The notes under the pieces: model-generated | What the model was told of the DNA's origin: nothing | Seen by the model: the letters and a program-made list of their open reading frames with translations, nothing else | The model's database searches: none | In this document: positions 1-6,298 of the stretch, piece after piece | Layout: each line of letters begins with the position of its first letter | Position numbering within the stretch: the stretch's first letter is position 1 | From: Clostridia bacterium | GTDB taxonomy: Bacteria; Bacillota; Clostridia; Oscillospirales; CAG-272 | DNA length: 10,996 bases | Assembly (NCBI GenBank): GCA_017631215.1 | Contig: JAGBTR010000299.1 | Coordinates: forward strand, 1 to 10,996 | Reading direction: 5' to 3' | Position numbers and translations under genes: made by a program

Positions 1-801
1 AACACCGTCCTGCAGGCGGCGGAGCGGCTCAAGAACAGCGACTGCGAGACGGTCGAGATCACGGCCGACGACGGCGTCCGTCTGATCGGTCACTTCCGCC
101 CCGCCAAGGAGCCGAAGCGCGTGATCGTGGCAATGCACGGTTGGCGCTCCTCGTGGGCGCAGGATTTCGGCGCCATCTCGGATTTTTGGTACGACAACGG
201 CTGCTCTGTGCTGTATGCCGAGCAACGCGGTCAGGGCGAGAGCGGCGGCGACTATATGGGCTTTGGTCTGCTTGAGCGACACGATTGCCGCGCTTGGCTG
301 CGCTGGGCGGACGAGCGGACGGGCGGCGCTCTGCCCATCTATCCCGTCGGTATCTCGATGGGCGCGACGACGGTGCTGATGACGGCAGGCTTTGAGGATC
401 TGCCCGCCTCGGTGCGCGGCATCGGCGCGGATTGCGGCTTCACCTCGCCCCACGCCATCTGGAAGCACGTGGTGGAGAACAATCTGCACATTCCCTATGG
501 GCTGTACAGTGCAGGCGCGCGCGACATCTGCAGAAAAAAGCTGCAGCTCAGCCCCGATGCCTATTCCTGCACCGACGCGCTGACCAATTGCCGCGTGCCC
601 GTTTTGTTCATCCACGGCACGGACGACCACTTCGTCCCCATTGAAATGACCTACGAAAACTACAAGGCGTGCGCCTCTCCCAAGCGGCTGTTCGTCGTGC
701 CGGGCGCGGAGCACGGTATGAGCTATCTCGTCGACCGCGCGGGCTACGAGGCCGCCACCAAGGAGTTCTGGGCTTGGTGCGAATCTGAGGAGATGAGATA
801 A
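1..801 (+). CDS. alpha/beta hydrolase, FrsA/YqkD-like (5' partial)
   Basis: Probable cytoplasmic serine hydrolase (esterase or peptidase-like) of the alpha/beta-hydrolase fold; the substrate is unknown. The frame is open from the first base with no ATG or GTG before 121, and its first 40 residues fit the family's N-terminal strands (an ADDGVRL stretch, then an HG oxyanion motif at visible residues 46-47), so the gene starts upstream of the window. In visible numbering (266 residues) the triad is Ser119 in the nucleophile elbow GISMGA, Asp209 in HGTDDHFVP and His238 in GAEHGM. No signal peptide or membrane segment is visible, although the true N-terminus is missing. The layout matches the COG1073 hydrolases (B. 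subtilis YqkD and relatives). A terminator follows the stop directly, so this gene ends its own transcript and is not part of the glycosidase operon downstream. Confidence 0.9.
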   Translation, partial: NTVLQAAERLKNSDCETVEITADDGVRLIGHFRPAKEPKRVIVAMHGWRSSWAQDFGAISDFWYDNGCSVLYAEQRGQGESGGDYMGFGLLERHDCRAWLRWADERTGGALPIYPVGISMGATTVLMTAGFEDLPASVRGIGADCGFTSPHAIWKHVVENNLHIPYGLYSAGARDICRKKLQLSPDAYSCTDALTNCRVPVLFIHGTDDHFVPIEMTYENYKACASPKRLFVVPGAEHGMSYLVDRAGYEAATKEFWAWCESEEMR

Positions 802-805
802 CGCC

Positions 806-841
806 AAAGGGTGACCGACCATACGTCGGCCGCCCTTTTTT
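806..841 (+). terminator. intrinsic terminator after the alpha/beta hydrolase gene
   Basis: A 14-position stem (806-819 pairing with 825-838) has one G-U pair, one A-C mismatch and the 5-nt loop CATAC. The outer pairs of the 3' arm lie in a run of six T (836-841). It starts five bases after the TAA stop. It insulates the downstream glycosidase operon from the hydrolase gene. Confidence 0.85.
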
Positions 842-859
842 GTGCAATTTGCCCCTGTC

Positions 860-906
860 TTTTGTTCAAAGCGACAAAAAACAGTTTTTTTTCGTTTGGT
901 ACTGTT
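860..906. promoter_or_regulatory. inverted repeats upstream of the glycosidase operon promoter (possible operator)
   Basis: Three overlapping dyads lie just upstream of the -10 box: TTTTGT (860-865) with ACAAAA (874-879); AAAAAAC-A-GTTTTTT (876-890); and AACAG (880-884) with CTGTT (902-906). They could bind a repressor or activator that controls the operon. The A/T runs make chance dyads likely, and no regulator gene is present in the window, so this is a weak inference. Confidence 0.25.
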
Positions 907-931
907 CATCCTCGCTTGAATATTGTATAAT
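903..931 (+). promoter_or_regulatory. promoter of the glycosidase operon
   Basis: A perfect -10 box TATAAT lies at 926-931, 39 bases before the ATG at 970. At the usual 17-base spacing the -35 region reads TGTTCA (903-908), which matches TTGACA at only three positions. The promoter may therefore need an activator. It follows the terminator at 806-841 and is the only convincing promoter before the three-gene unit. Confidence 0.6.
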
Positions 932-954
932 GAAGACACAAACCACCCCCAAAC

Positions 955-962
955 AAAGGAGG
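955..962 (+). promoter_or_regulatory. ribosome binding site fixing the start at 970
   Basis: AAAGGAGG lies seven bases before the ATG at 970. It is close to the ideal anti-16S match and fixes this start. Confidence 0.85.
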
Positions 963-969
963 CTACACG

Positions 970-3633
970 ATGGAACAGTTCAAAATCTCAAAAGACGGCA
1001 AGAAAATGCGCTATATCCCCGGTGGCAAGGCTCGGATGGGCTCCGAGCACGGCTACGGCGAGGAGAAGCCCGTACACGAGGTCGAGGTCGCGCCCTTCTA
1101 TATGGACGAGACGCCCGTTACCAACGCCGAGTTCCGCGCTTTTTGTGACGCGACGGGACATCCCTACCCCGCATCACCCCGTTGGGCGGATATGCCCGAT
1201 CACTTTTTGAATTATCCCGACCACCCCGTCATCGGTGTAAGCTGGGGTATGGCGCAGGCCTATGCCAAGTGGGCCGGCAAGCGCCTTCCCACCGAGGACG
1301 AGTGGGAATACGCCGCGGCAGGCGGTCTGGACGCCCCCACCTACGCCTGGGGCGAGGACGAGCCCAACGGCACGCTTTGTAATTTTGCCGACAAGAACAG
1401 TGAATTCGTCTGGCGCGACAGCGCGCACAACGACGGCTACAAATACACCTCGCCCGTCGGTCGCTACGCCCCCAACGGCTACGGTCTTTACGATATGGTG
1501 GGCAACGTGTTTGAGTGGGTGGAGGATTGGTTCTTCCGCTATGACGACACCCGCCGCGATACCGAGGCGTTCAAGGACGGCTGGGGCGGCTCCAAGGTCT
1601 GCCGCGGCGGCTGTTACCATTCGCCCAAAAAGGATCTCCGCATCTCCCGTCGCCGTCAGGTGCTGGGCGGCGGCAACAACTTCTCGGTCGGCTTCCGCTG
1701 TGCCTGCGACCTTGAGGGCGTTGTCCACGAGGAAAAGGCCAAGGTCGTCTACAAGACCTCCGAGGCGGGCTGGGACGAGAAGCTGGATCAGATGAGCGTC
1801 CGCATCCCCGAGGGTCAGGAGCTTTGTATCGGCATCGGCGTCAACGCCAACCCCGTCGAGCTGCGCCGCCTTCGCAATATGGGCGTGACCTCGGTCGAGC
1901 AGTACGTCACGTGGGAGACGTGCGAAAATGCGGGCGAGGGTCAGTGGGACTTCTCGCATTGGGACGCCGAGGTCGAAAAGATCCGCGCGGCGGGGCTTAA
2001 ATGGCTGCCCTTCATCATCGCAGGACCTGCCTACTCGCTGCCCGATTGGTATCGCGCCAGCCGCGACTTCGAGGGCATGGTCTGCGTCGAGCACGGCATC
2101 GAGAGCAAGATCCAGAGCTTCTGGGATAAGCATTTTTACAACTACATCGACCGCTTCCTCGCGGCGTTTGCCGATCACTATAAGGACACCGACATCTTCG
2201 AGGGTCTGCTCTTCGGCATCACGGGCGACTTTGGCGAGGCGATCGTCTCGGTCTGGCACGGTAACTGGCCGACCAACATCCCCGGTCTTTACCACGCCCA
2301 CGCGGGCTACTGGTGCGGCGACCGCTTTGCACGCGCCGACTTCTGCCGCTACGCCGAGCAGAAATACGGCACGCTCGAGGCGCTCAACGCATCCTGGGAG
2401 ACCGCCTTCCCCTCCTTCGCATCGGTCACCTATCCGCCGATGCAGTCCTCGCCCGAAAACTTCCGCATCGACGAGGGAACGGGACCTGCCTCGTTCGTTC
2501 CCAAGAACACCGCCGAGCGCCGCTATTGGATCGACTTCATTGATTGGTACCGCGCCTCGATGACGGACTACGCCTCCTTCTGGATGAAGACGGCACGCAA
2601 ATACTTCCCGAGCACCGAGCTGTATCTGTGTACGGACGGATGTGCCGAGCCGTGGCACGCCAGCGAGTTTGCTCAGCAGAGCAAGATCTGCGCTGAGGTG
2701 GGCGGCGGTGTCCGCATCACCAACGAGGCCTCCAATTATTCCTTCAATTTCGTCATCACCAACTGGGTCGCCTCGGCCTCCACGCACTACGGCGGCTATT
2801 TCAGCTTTGAGCCTGCGGGTCAGGTGACCGAGCGCGGTGTCGTCTGCCGCGTCTACAACGCCGCCGCTACGGGTGCCAAGTCGCTGCACTATTACGGCAA
2901 CAACATTCTCGGCAACGAGGAGCGTGCGACCAACTTCGCCTCCAACGTCACCTTCCTGCGCGAGGGTGGAATGAAGCGCGAGATCGGTCTGCTCTACCCC
3001 GACACGCCCATCGTGCTGGATACGCGATGCATGGGCAAGATGCACGGCGACTTCGCTCTGCTCCGCGACTACACCGACTACGTCTACGCCTGCGACACGA
3101 CCATCGCGGACGGCATTCTGGACGGTCTGCGCGCGCTCGTTATCACGATGGGCGGCTACTACAAGACCGAGACGCTCACCGCCATCCGCGCCTTCGTTGA
3201 GCGGGGCGGTCTGCTGGTCGGCATCAATCTTGGCGAGCTGCGCGACCTTGGACGGGACGAGGATTATCTCGACATTCTCTTTGGCGAGAGCGGCAAGGCG
3301 CTGGGCAAGGGCAAGACGCTGCTCGTCCGCGGCACGATGGGTGCAAAGGCGGTCGAGACGGGCACGTCGTCCAACTACAAGATCACCAATACGCCCGAGA
3401 CGCTGCTGGCTATGCAGAGCGAGGTGTGCGACGTTATGACCGCCTTCTTCAACGAAAACGGTTACTATCCGTCGGACGGACAGATGGACGGCGTCTACAC
3501 CGCCGAGCGCTACGGCAAGCTGCTCGTGATGAACTATTCGGGTCACGACGTCGAGCGCGACTTCACTCGCCCCGACGGCTCGACCTACCACCGCATGGTC
3601 AAGGATCTGGCCATTGAGGAGCACGATATTTGA
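970..3633 (+). CDS. FGE-like (SUMF1/DUF323) domain fused to a GH42-like glycoside hydrolase
   Basis: A protein of 887 residues with two units. Residues about 10-248 form an FGE/SUMF1-type domain: IPGG..RMGS near 16-25, then ETPVTNAEF (47-55), GVSW (89-92), RLPTEDEWEYAA (105-116), GLYDMVGNVFEW (172-183), RGGCY (212-216) and GFRCA (241-245). The two catalytic cysteines of true formylglycine-generating enzymes are not conserved; by hand alignment they become Ser218 and Leu223. Residues about 280-660 form a TIM-barrel hydrolase with GH42-style features: a WDFSHWD segment (326-332), KYGTLEALNASW (465-476) and a FEPAG motif with Glu614 as candidate nucleophile. Glu423 in GDFGEA is the candidate acid/base. 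Residues about 668-780 resemble the glutaminase-like trimerisation domain of GH42, and a small beta domain follows. No signal peptide is seen, so it is probably cytoplasmic. It is first gene of an operon; the next gene starts 15 bases after its stop. The barrel assignment is fairly sure; the exact GH family, substrate and role of the FGE-like domain are unknown. Confidence 0.85.
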   Translation: MEQFKISKDGKKMRYIPGGKARMGSEHGYGEEKPVHEVEVAPFYMDETPVTNAEFRAFCDATGHPYPASPRWADMPDHFLNYPDHPVIGVSWGMAQAYAKWAGKRLPTEDEWEYAAAGGLDAPTYAWGEDEPNGTLCNFADKNSEFVWRDSAHNDGYKYTSPVGRYAPNGYGLYDMVGNVFEWVEDWFFRYDDTRRDTEAFKDGWGGSKVCRGGCYHSPKKDLRISRRRQVLGGGNNFSVGFRCACDLEGVVHEEKAKVVYKTSEAGWDEKLDQMSVRIPEGQELCIGIGVNANPVELRRLRNMGVTSVEQYVTWETCENAGEGQWDFSHWDAEVEKIRAAGLKWLPFIIAGPAYSLPDWYRASRDFEGMVCVEHGIESKIQSFWDKHFYNYIDRFLAAFADHYKDTDIFEGLLFGITGDFGEAIVSVWHGNWPTNIPGLYHAHAGYWCGDRFARADFCRYAEQKYGTLEALNASWETAFPSFASVTYPPMQSSPENFRIDEGTGPASFVPKNTAERRYWIDFIDWYRASMTDYASFWMKTARKYFPSTELYLCTDGCAEPWHASEFAQQSKICAEVGGGVRITNEASNYSFNFVITNWVASASTHYGGYFSFEPAGQVTERGVVCRVYNAAATGAKSLHYYGNNILGNEERATNFASNVTFLREGGMKREIGLLYPDTPIVLDTRCMGKMHGDFALLRDYTDYVYACDTTIADGILDGLRALVITMGGYYKTETLTAIRAFVERGGLLVGINLGELRDLGRDEDYLDILFGESGKALGKGKTLLVRGTMGAKAVETGTSSNYKITNTPETLLAMQSEVCDVMTAFFNENGYYPSDGQMDGVYTAERYGKLLVMNYSGHDVERDFTRPDGSTYHRMVKDLAIEEHDI

Positions 3634-3634
3634 C

Positions 3635-3640
3635 AAGGAG
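3635..3640 (+). promoter_or_regulatory. ribosome binding site for the six-hairpin glycosidase gene
   Basis: AAGGAG begins one base after the upstream TGA stop and lies eight bases before the ATG at 3649. This indicates co-translation within one transcript. Confidence 0.8.
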
Positions 3641-3648
3641 ACAGCGCG

Positions 3649-4746
3649 ATGGATATCCGAGCTACGACCGAGCGTATCCTGCGCGGCTGTATCATCCCGT
3701 CTGACTCGGGGGTGAATATGTACACCCCCGACGGGATGGCAAATTACGCGGCGCTCTGGACACGCGACTTCTTCTATATGGTCGACGATGCGGGCGAGAT
3801 GATCCCGCTCGACGATATCAAAAACGGCATCCAATACCTGCTCGACGCCCTGCGCGAGGACGGCTGGGCGCCCGACCGCGTGGATAAGCACGGCACGCCC
3901 TTCTACACGGCGGGCAACGGCAACTTCCCCGCCTCACCCAATCTCGACAACGGCTGTTTTCTCTGTCTGCTGGCAGACCGCTATCTCGGACGGCTGTCGC
4001 CCGACGAGGCAGAGGCGCAGTTCAAGATCTGGCAAAAAGATCTTTGCCGCACGCTCGACTGTCTGCCCACCGCCGAGGACGGCACGATGCTCAACGTCGC
4101 CACGCCGCCCCATTCGGGCTACGGCTTCACCGACACCGTCCGCAAGACGGGCAAGCTGTGCTTCGAGACGCTGCTGCTCTGGCAGGCCAAGCGAGCAATG
4201 ATCCCATGGCTGGGTCGCGTGGGTGCGGACGCATCGCGCTACAAGGCGGACTGCCGCGCCATCGAGGGCGCCTTTGAGGCTCTCTTTTTGATGGAGGACG
4301 GCACACTGCGCGCCGCCACCGAGCTCTGCGCACAGACGGACGTCTGGGCGATGTGCTACGCGGTCAGCATCGGCTTTCCTCTGTCCAAGACGGTCGGCTA
4401 CCGCTTTGCCGATTGGCTGACGGAGCACTACGACACCGTCACGCAGAACGGTCAGCTTCGCCATCTGCCCGCCGACACCTTCTGGGAGAGCACCTTCATT
4501 CCCGTCCCGCACGGTGAATATCAGAACGGTGCATTCTGGGCAACGCCGTTGCGCTGGCTGTACGATACGCTCGCGCCGTGGCGTCTTGCGCTGGCAGACC
4601 ACGCCATCGGTGAGGCGCTCCGCTATTTTGAGGAGCAGGGCATCTTCGAGTGCGTCAACGGCGACTACAAAAAGCTGGACACCTACGTTGCCAGCGCAAC
4701 GGCGGTCTATGCCGCCTGCAAAAAAAGCGACCGCTACCGCCCGTAA
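3649..4746 (+). CDS. six-hairpin (alpha/alpha)6-barrel glycosidase-like protein
   Basis: A 365-residue, probably cytoplasmic protein that looks like a glycoside hydrolase or related carbohydrate-active enzyme of the six-hairpin superfamily. Supporting features are a WTRDF motif (37-41) of the kind seen in glucoamylase-like and GH63-like barrels, repeated helical segments, HSGYGFTDTVRKTG (155-168), QTDVWAM (229-235) and GEYQNGAFW (289-297), where the Gln-Asn-Gly-aromatic pattern recurs in this superfamily. Candidate catalytic acids are Asp40, Asp162, Asp231, Glu280 and Glu290, but I cannot assign them. I do not recognise a specific GH family. There is no signal peptide. The gene starts 15 bases after the FGE/GH42-like gene, so the two are expected to be co-transcribed and to act on the same substrate, perhaps sequentially. 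At 365 residues it is compact for this superfamily. An epimerase or isomerase of the same fold is an alternative, although the WTRD motif argues for a hydrolase. Confidence 0.75.
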   Translation: MDIRATTERILRGCIIPSDSGVNMYTPDGMANYAALWTRDFFYMVDDAGEMIPLDDIKNGIQYLLDALREDGWAPDRVDKHGTPFYTAGNGNFPASPNLDNGCFLCLLADRYLGRLSPDEAEAQFKIWQKDLCRTLDCLPTAEDGTMLNVATPPHSGYGFTDTVRKTGKLCFETLLLWQAKRAMIPWLGRVGADASRYKADCRAIEGAFEALFLMEDGTLRAATELCAQTDVWAMCYAVSIGFPLSKTVGYRFADWLTEHYDTVTQNGQLRHLPADTFWESTFIPVPHGEYQNGAFWATPLRWLYDTLAPWRLALADHAIGEALRYFEEQGIFECVNGDYKKLDTYVASATAVYAACKKSDRYRP

Positions 4747-4778
4747 GGTCGGTCAGCCCCAATACGATAAACAAGAAT

Positions 4779-4784
4779 AAGGAG
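4779..4784 (+). promoter_or_regulatory. ribosome binding site fixing the aldo/keto reductase start
   Basis: AAGGAG lies seven bases before the ATG at 4792. The second in-frame ATG at 4801 would be 16 bases away, so 4792 is preferred. Confidence 0.75.
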
Positions 4785-4791
4785 TTTACCA

Positions 4792-5922
4792 ATGGTCTTA
4801 ATGAATGACAAAAAGCTGGGATTTGGTCTGATGCGCTTGCCGCTGACCGACCCCGAAAACAAAAAGAGCATCGATCACGAGCATCTTTGCCGTATGGTCG
4901 ACGAATTCCTCGCGCGCGGCTTCACCTACTTTGACACCGCCTGGATGTACTGCGGCTTTGAGAGCGAAAACGCCATCCGCCGCGCCCTCGTCGAGCGTCA
5001 TCCTCGCGAGAGCTACACGCTGGCAGACAAGCTGCACGCGGGCTTTCTCGAGTGCGCCGAGGACAGAGACCGCATCTTCGAGGAGCAACGCCGCAAGACG
5101 GGCGTGGAGTATTTCGACTACTACCTCATCCACGATATCAATCCCCATCACTACGAGATCTATCTGAAATACGATTGCTTCGGCTGGGCGCGCGAAAAGA
5201 AGGCGCAGGGACTCATCCGTCAGCTCGGCTTCTCCTTCCACGGGGATGCCGTACTGCTTGAGAGAGTGCTGACGGACCAGCCCGATATGGACTTCGTCCA
5301 GCTCCAGCTCAACTATCTCGATTGGGAGAGCGAGGGCGTGCAGTCGCGCAAGTGCTATGAGGTCGCAAGACGTCACGGCGTGGACATCATCGTGATGGAG
5401 CCCGTTAAGGGCGGTACGCTGGCCAACGTTCCCCCCGCGGTACAGGGGCTGTTCCGCTCGTACGACAGAACGATGTCCGTCCCCTCGTGGGCGATCCGCT
5501 TCGTCGCGGGACTGGAGGGCGTCAAGATGGTGCTGTCGGGCATGAGCAATATGGATCAGCTCGTCGACAACACCTCCTATATGGCAGACTTCCAGCCGCT
5601 CTCGGACAAGGAGCTTGAGCTCATCTGGCAGGCGGTCGGTATCATCAACTCGGGCATCGCCATCCCCTGCACGGGCTGTGCCTATTGCGTGGACGGCTGT
5701 CCGCAGGAGATCGCCATCCCCCAGTATTTCTCGCTCTACAACGCCGACCGCCAGGAGGTCGAGGGCAAGGACTGGACACCGCAGGGCACGTACTATGAGG
5801 GGCTGACCGCCAAGTTCGGCAAGGCGAGCGATTGCATCGGCTGCGGTCGCTGCGAGAGCATCTGCCCCCAGCACCTGCCCATCATCGAGCACCTCAAGGA
5901 GGTCGCCGCGCATTTTGAATAA
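4792..5922 (+). CDS. aldo/keto reductase with two C-terminal 4Fe-4S motifs
   Basis: A predicted cytoplasmic oxidoreductase of the COG1453 type, 376 residues. Residues 1 to about 285 form the aldo/keto reductase TIM barrel, with the usual tetrad in place: Asp48 and Tyr53 in FDTAWMY, Lys80 in LADK and His114 in LIHD. A ferredoxin-like tail follows, with two cluster-binding motifs, Cys293/296/299/303 and Cys348/351/354/358, each ending in Cys-Pro. Such enzymes are thought to link NAD(P)H or ferredoxin to carbonyl or alcohol chemistry, but the family is poorly characterised and the substrate is unknown. The gene starts 45 bases after the six-hairpin glycosidase with no terminator or clear promoter between them, so it is probably the third gene of that operon. 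A reductase acting on an oxidised sugar released by the two upstream enzymes is a plausible but unproven role. Confidence 0.92.
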   Translation: MVLMNDKKLGFGLMRLPLTDPENKKSIDHEHLCRMVDEFLARGFTYFDTAWMYCGFESENAIRRALVERHPRESYTLADKLHAGFLECAEDRDRIFEEQRRKTGVEYFDYYLIHDINPHHYEIYLKYDCFGWAREKKAQGLIRQLGFSFHGDAVLLERVLTDQPDMDFVQLQLNYLDWESEGVQSRKCYEVARRHGVDIIVMEPVKGGTLANVPPAVQGLFRSYDRTMSVPSWAIRFVAGLEGVKMVLSGMSNMDQLVDNTSYMADFQPLSDKELELIWQAVGIINSGIAIPCTGCAYCVDGCPQEIAIPQYFSLYNADRQEVEGKDWTPQGTYYEGLTAKFGKASDCIGCGRCESICPQHLPIIEHLKEVAAHFE

Positions 5923-5975
5923 GAGGACGCGCAAGGAATCGCTTTTTCGCAAAAAAACGCCCCGCGCCTCTACAA

Positions 5976-6014
5976 ACAAATTCGGCAGAGAACTTGTTTT
6001 CTCTGCCGATTTGT
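5976..6014 (+). terminator. strong hairpin after the aldo/keto reductase gene, possible terminator
   Basis: The arms at 5976-5992 and 5999-6014 pair over 16 bp with a single bulged T (5981 or 5982) and the loop CTTGTT. The core is TCGGCAGAGAA with TTCTCTGCCGA. The tail (TTTGTGTT) is T-rich but not a clean T run, so termination may be weak. It lies 53 bases after the stop of the reductase operon and is its best terminator candidate. Confidence 0.5.
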
Positions 6015-6022
6015 GTTATAAT
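5994..6022 (+). promoter_or_regulatory. promoter overlapping the hairpin, extended -10
   Basis: TATAAT at 6017-6022 is preceded by TG at 6014-6015, giving an extended -10 element (TGTTATAAT). TTGTTT at 5994-5999 stands 17 bases upstream as a partial -35, mostly in the loop of the preceding hairpin. Transcription would run into the palindromic repeat and towards the small gene at 6299. Confidence 0.55.
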
Positions 6023-6033
6023 GAGGCTAACGA

Positions 6034-6172
6034 AAAGCCTCCCTCCGAGAGGGAGGGGGATCGCGTTAGCGGTGGAAGGAGCCTGCGCGACTTTGAGCTT
6101 AGATGAACTTCATTGGAACGCACTCTCCCTCAGTCGCCTACGGCGACAGCTCCCTCCCGGAGGAAGCCTTAG
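6034..6172. repeat. MITE-like palindromic intergenic repeat
   Basis: The ends form imperfect terminal inverted repeats of about 25 bases. The left end begins AAAGCCTCCCTCC and the right end, read on the other strand, begins TAAGGCTTCCTCC; both continue into a GAGGGAG core, with about six mismatches overall. The left end also folds on itself (CCTCCCTC 6038-6045 with GAGGGAGG 6049-6056). GTCGCC-TAC-GGCGAC lies at 6133-6147 and CCTCC-C-GGAGG at 6153-6163. There is no coding capacity, so any movement would depend on an enzyme encoded elsewhere. It resembles repeats with CTCCCTC/GAGGGAG ends that I recall from Clostridia intergenic regions; that recollection is unverified. Confidence 0.6.
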
Positions 6173-6232
6173 GATGCGCTCGTGCATCTGTAGGAATATG
6201 GGCTTGCCCTGTGCCCGCGTTGCTTGCAACGC
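6173..6232. repeat. cluster of short perfect inverted repeats
   Basis: Three dyads follow each other: GATGC (6173-6177) with GCATC (6184-6188); GGGC-TT-GCCC (6200-6209); and GCGTTGC-TT-GCAACGC (6217-6232). The last two share a GC-TT-GC centre. They may belong to the repeat at 6034-6172 or to a second repeat family. Confidence 0.45.
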
Positions 6233-6283
6233 TGGTATACAAAGGCGAAACTGGCGGCAAAACGGAAAAATAATAGTTTACTT

Positions 6284-6291
6284 AAAAGGAG
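6284..6291 (+). promoter_or_regulatory. ribosome binding site fixing the start at 6299
   Basis: AAAAGGAG lies seven bases before the ATG at 6299. It decides against the upstream in-frame ATG-less extension that begins with the alternative codon at 6224, inside a hairpin. Confidence 0.8.
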
Positions 6292-6298
6292 AAAAAGT

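Larger units (their letters stand above)
5923..6298. other. 376-base intergenic region packed with inverted repeats
   Basis: No protein gene is supported here. In order, the region holds a 16-bp hairpin overlapped by a promoter (5976-6022), a MITE-like palindromic repeat (6034-6172), further small hairpins (6173-6232), and an A-rich leader with the ribosome binding site of the small gene at 6299. The short open frames across it have no ribosome binding sites and no protein-like composition. Confidence 0.7.

Noticed and set aside
121..123. GTG at 121 as the start of the first hydrolase
   Set aside because: The frame is open to base 1 and the 40 preceding residues fit the family's N-terminal strands. 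There is no ribosome binding site before 121.
1600..1702. Diversity-generating-retroelement variable region in the FGE-like domain
   Set aside because: Such variable regions sit at the C-terminal end of the target protein beside a reverse transcriptase and template repeat. Here the domain is N-terminal and no template copy or reverse transcriptase is visible.
970..1720. Sulfatase-maturing formylglycine generator
   Set aside because: The copper-binding cysteines are missing and no sulfatase gene is in the window.
1174..3891. 905-codon open frame on the minus strand opposite the fusion gene
   Set aside because: It is a shadow of GC-rich codon use in the plus-strand gene. It has no ribosome binding site and no recognisable motifs, and it lies opposite clear FGE and GH42-like motifs.
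4798..5979. 393-codon minus-strand frame opposite the aldo/keto reductase
   Set aside because: The plus strand carries the AKR tetrad and eight cluster cysteines; the minus frame has no family features.
6224..6298. Longer start for the small AT-rich gene
   Set aside because: The added segment is basic and low in complexity, begins with a non-ATG codon inside a hairpin and has no ribosome binding site. The ATG at 6299 has an ideal one.
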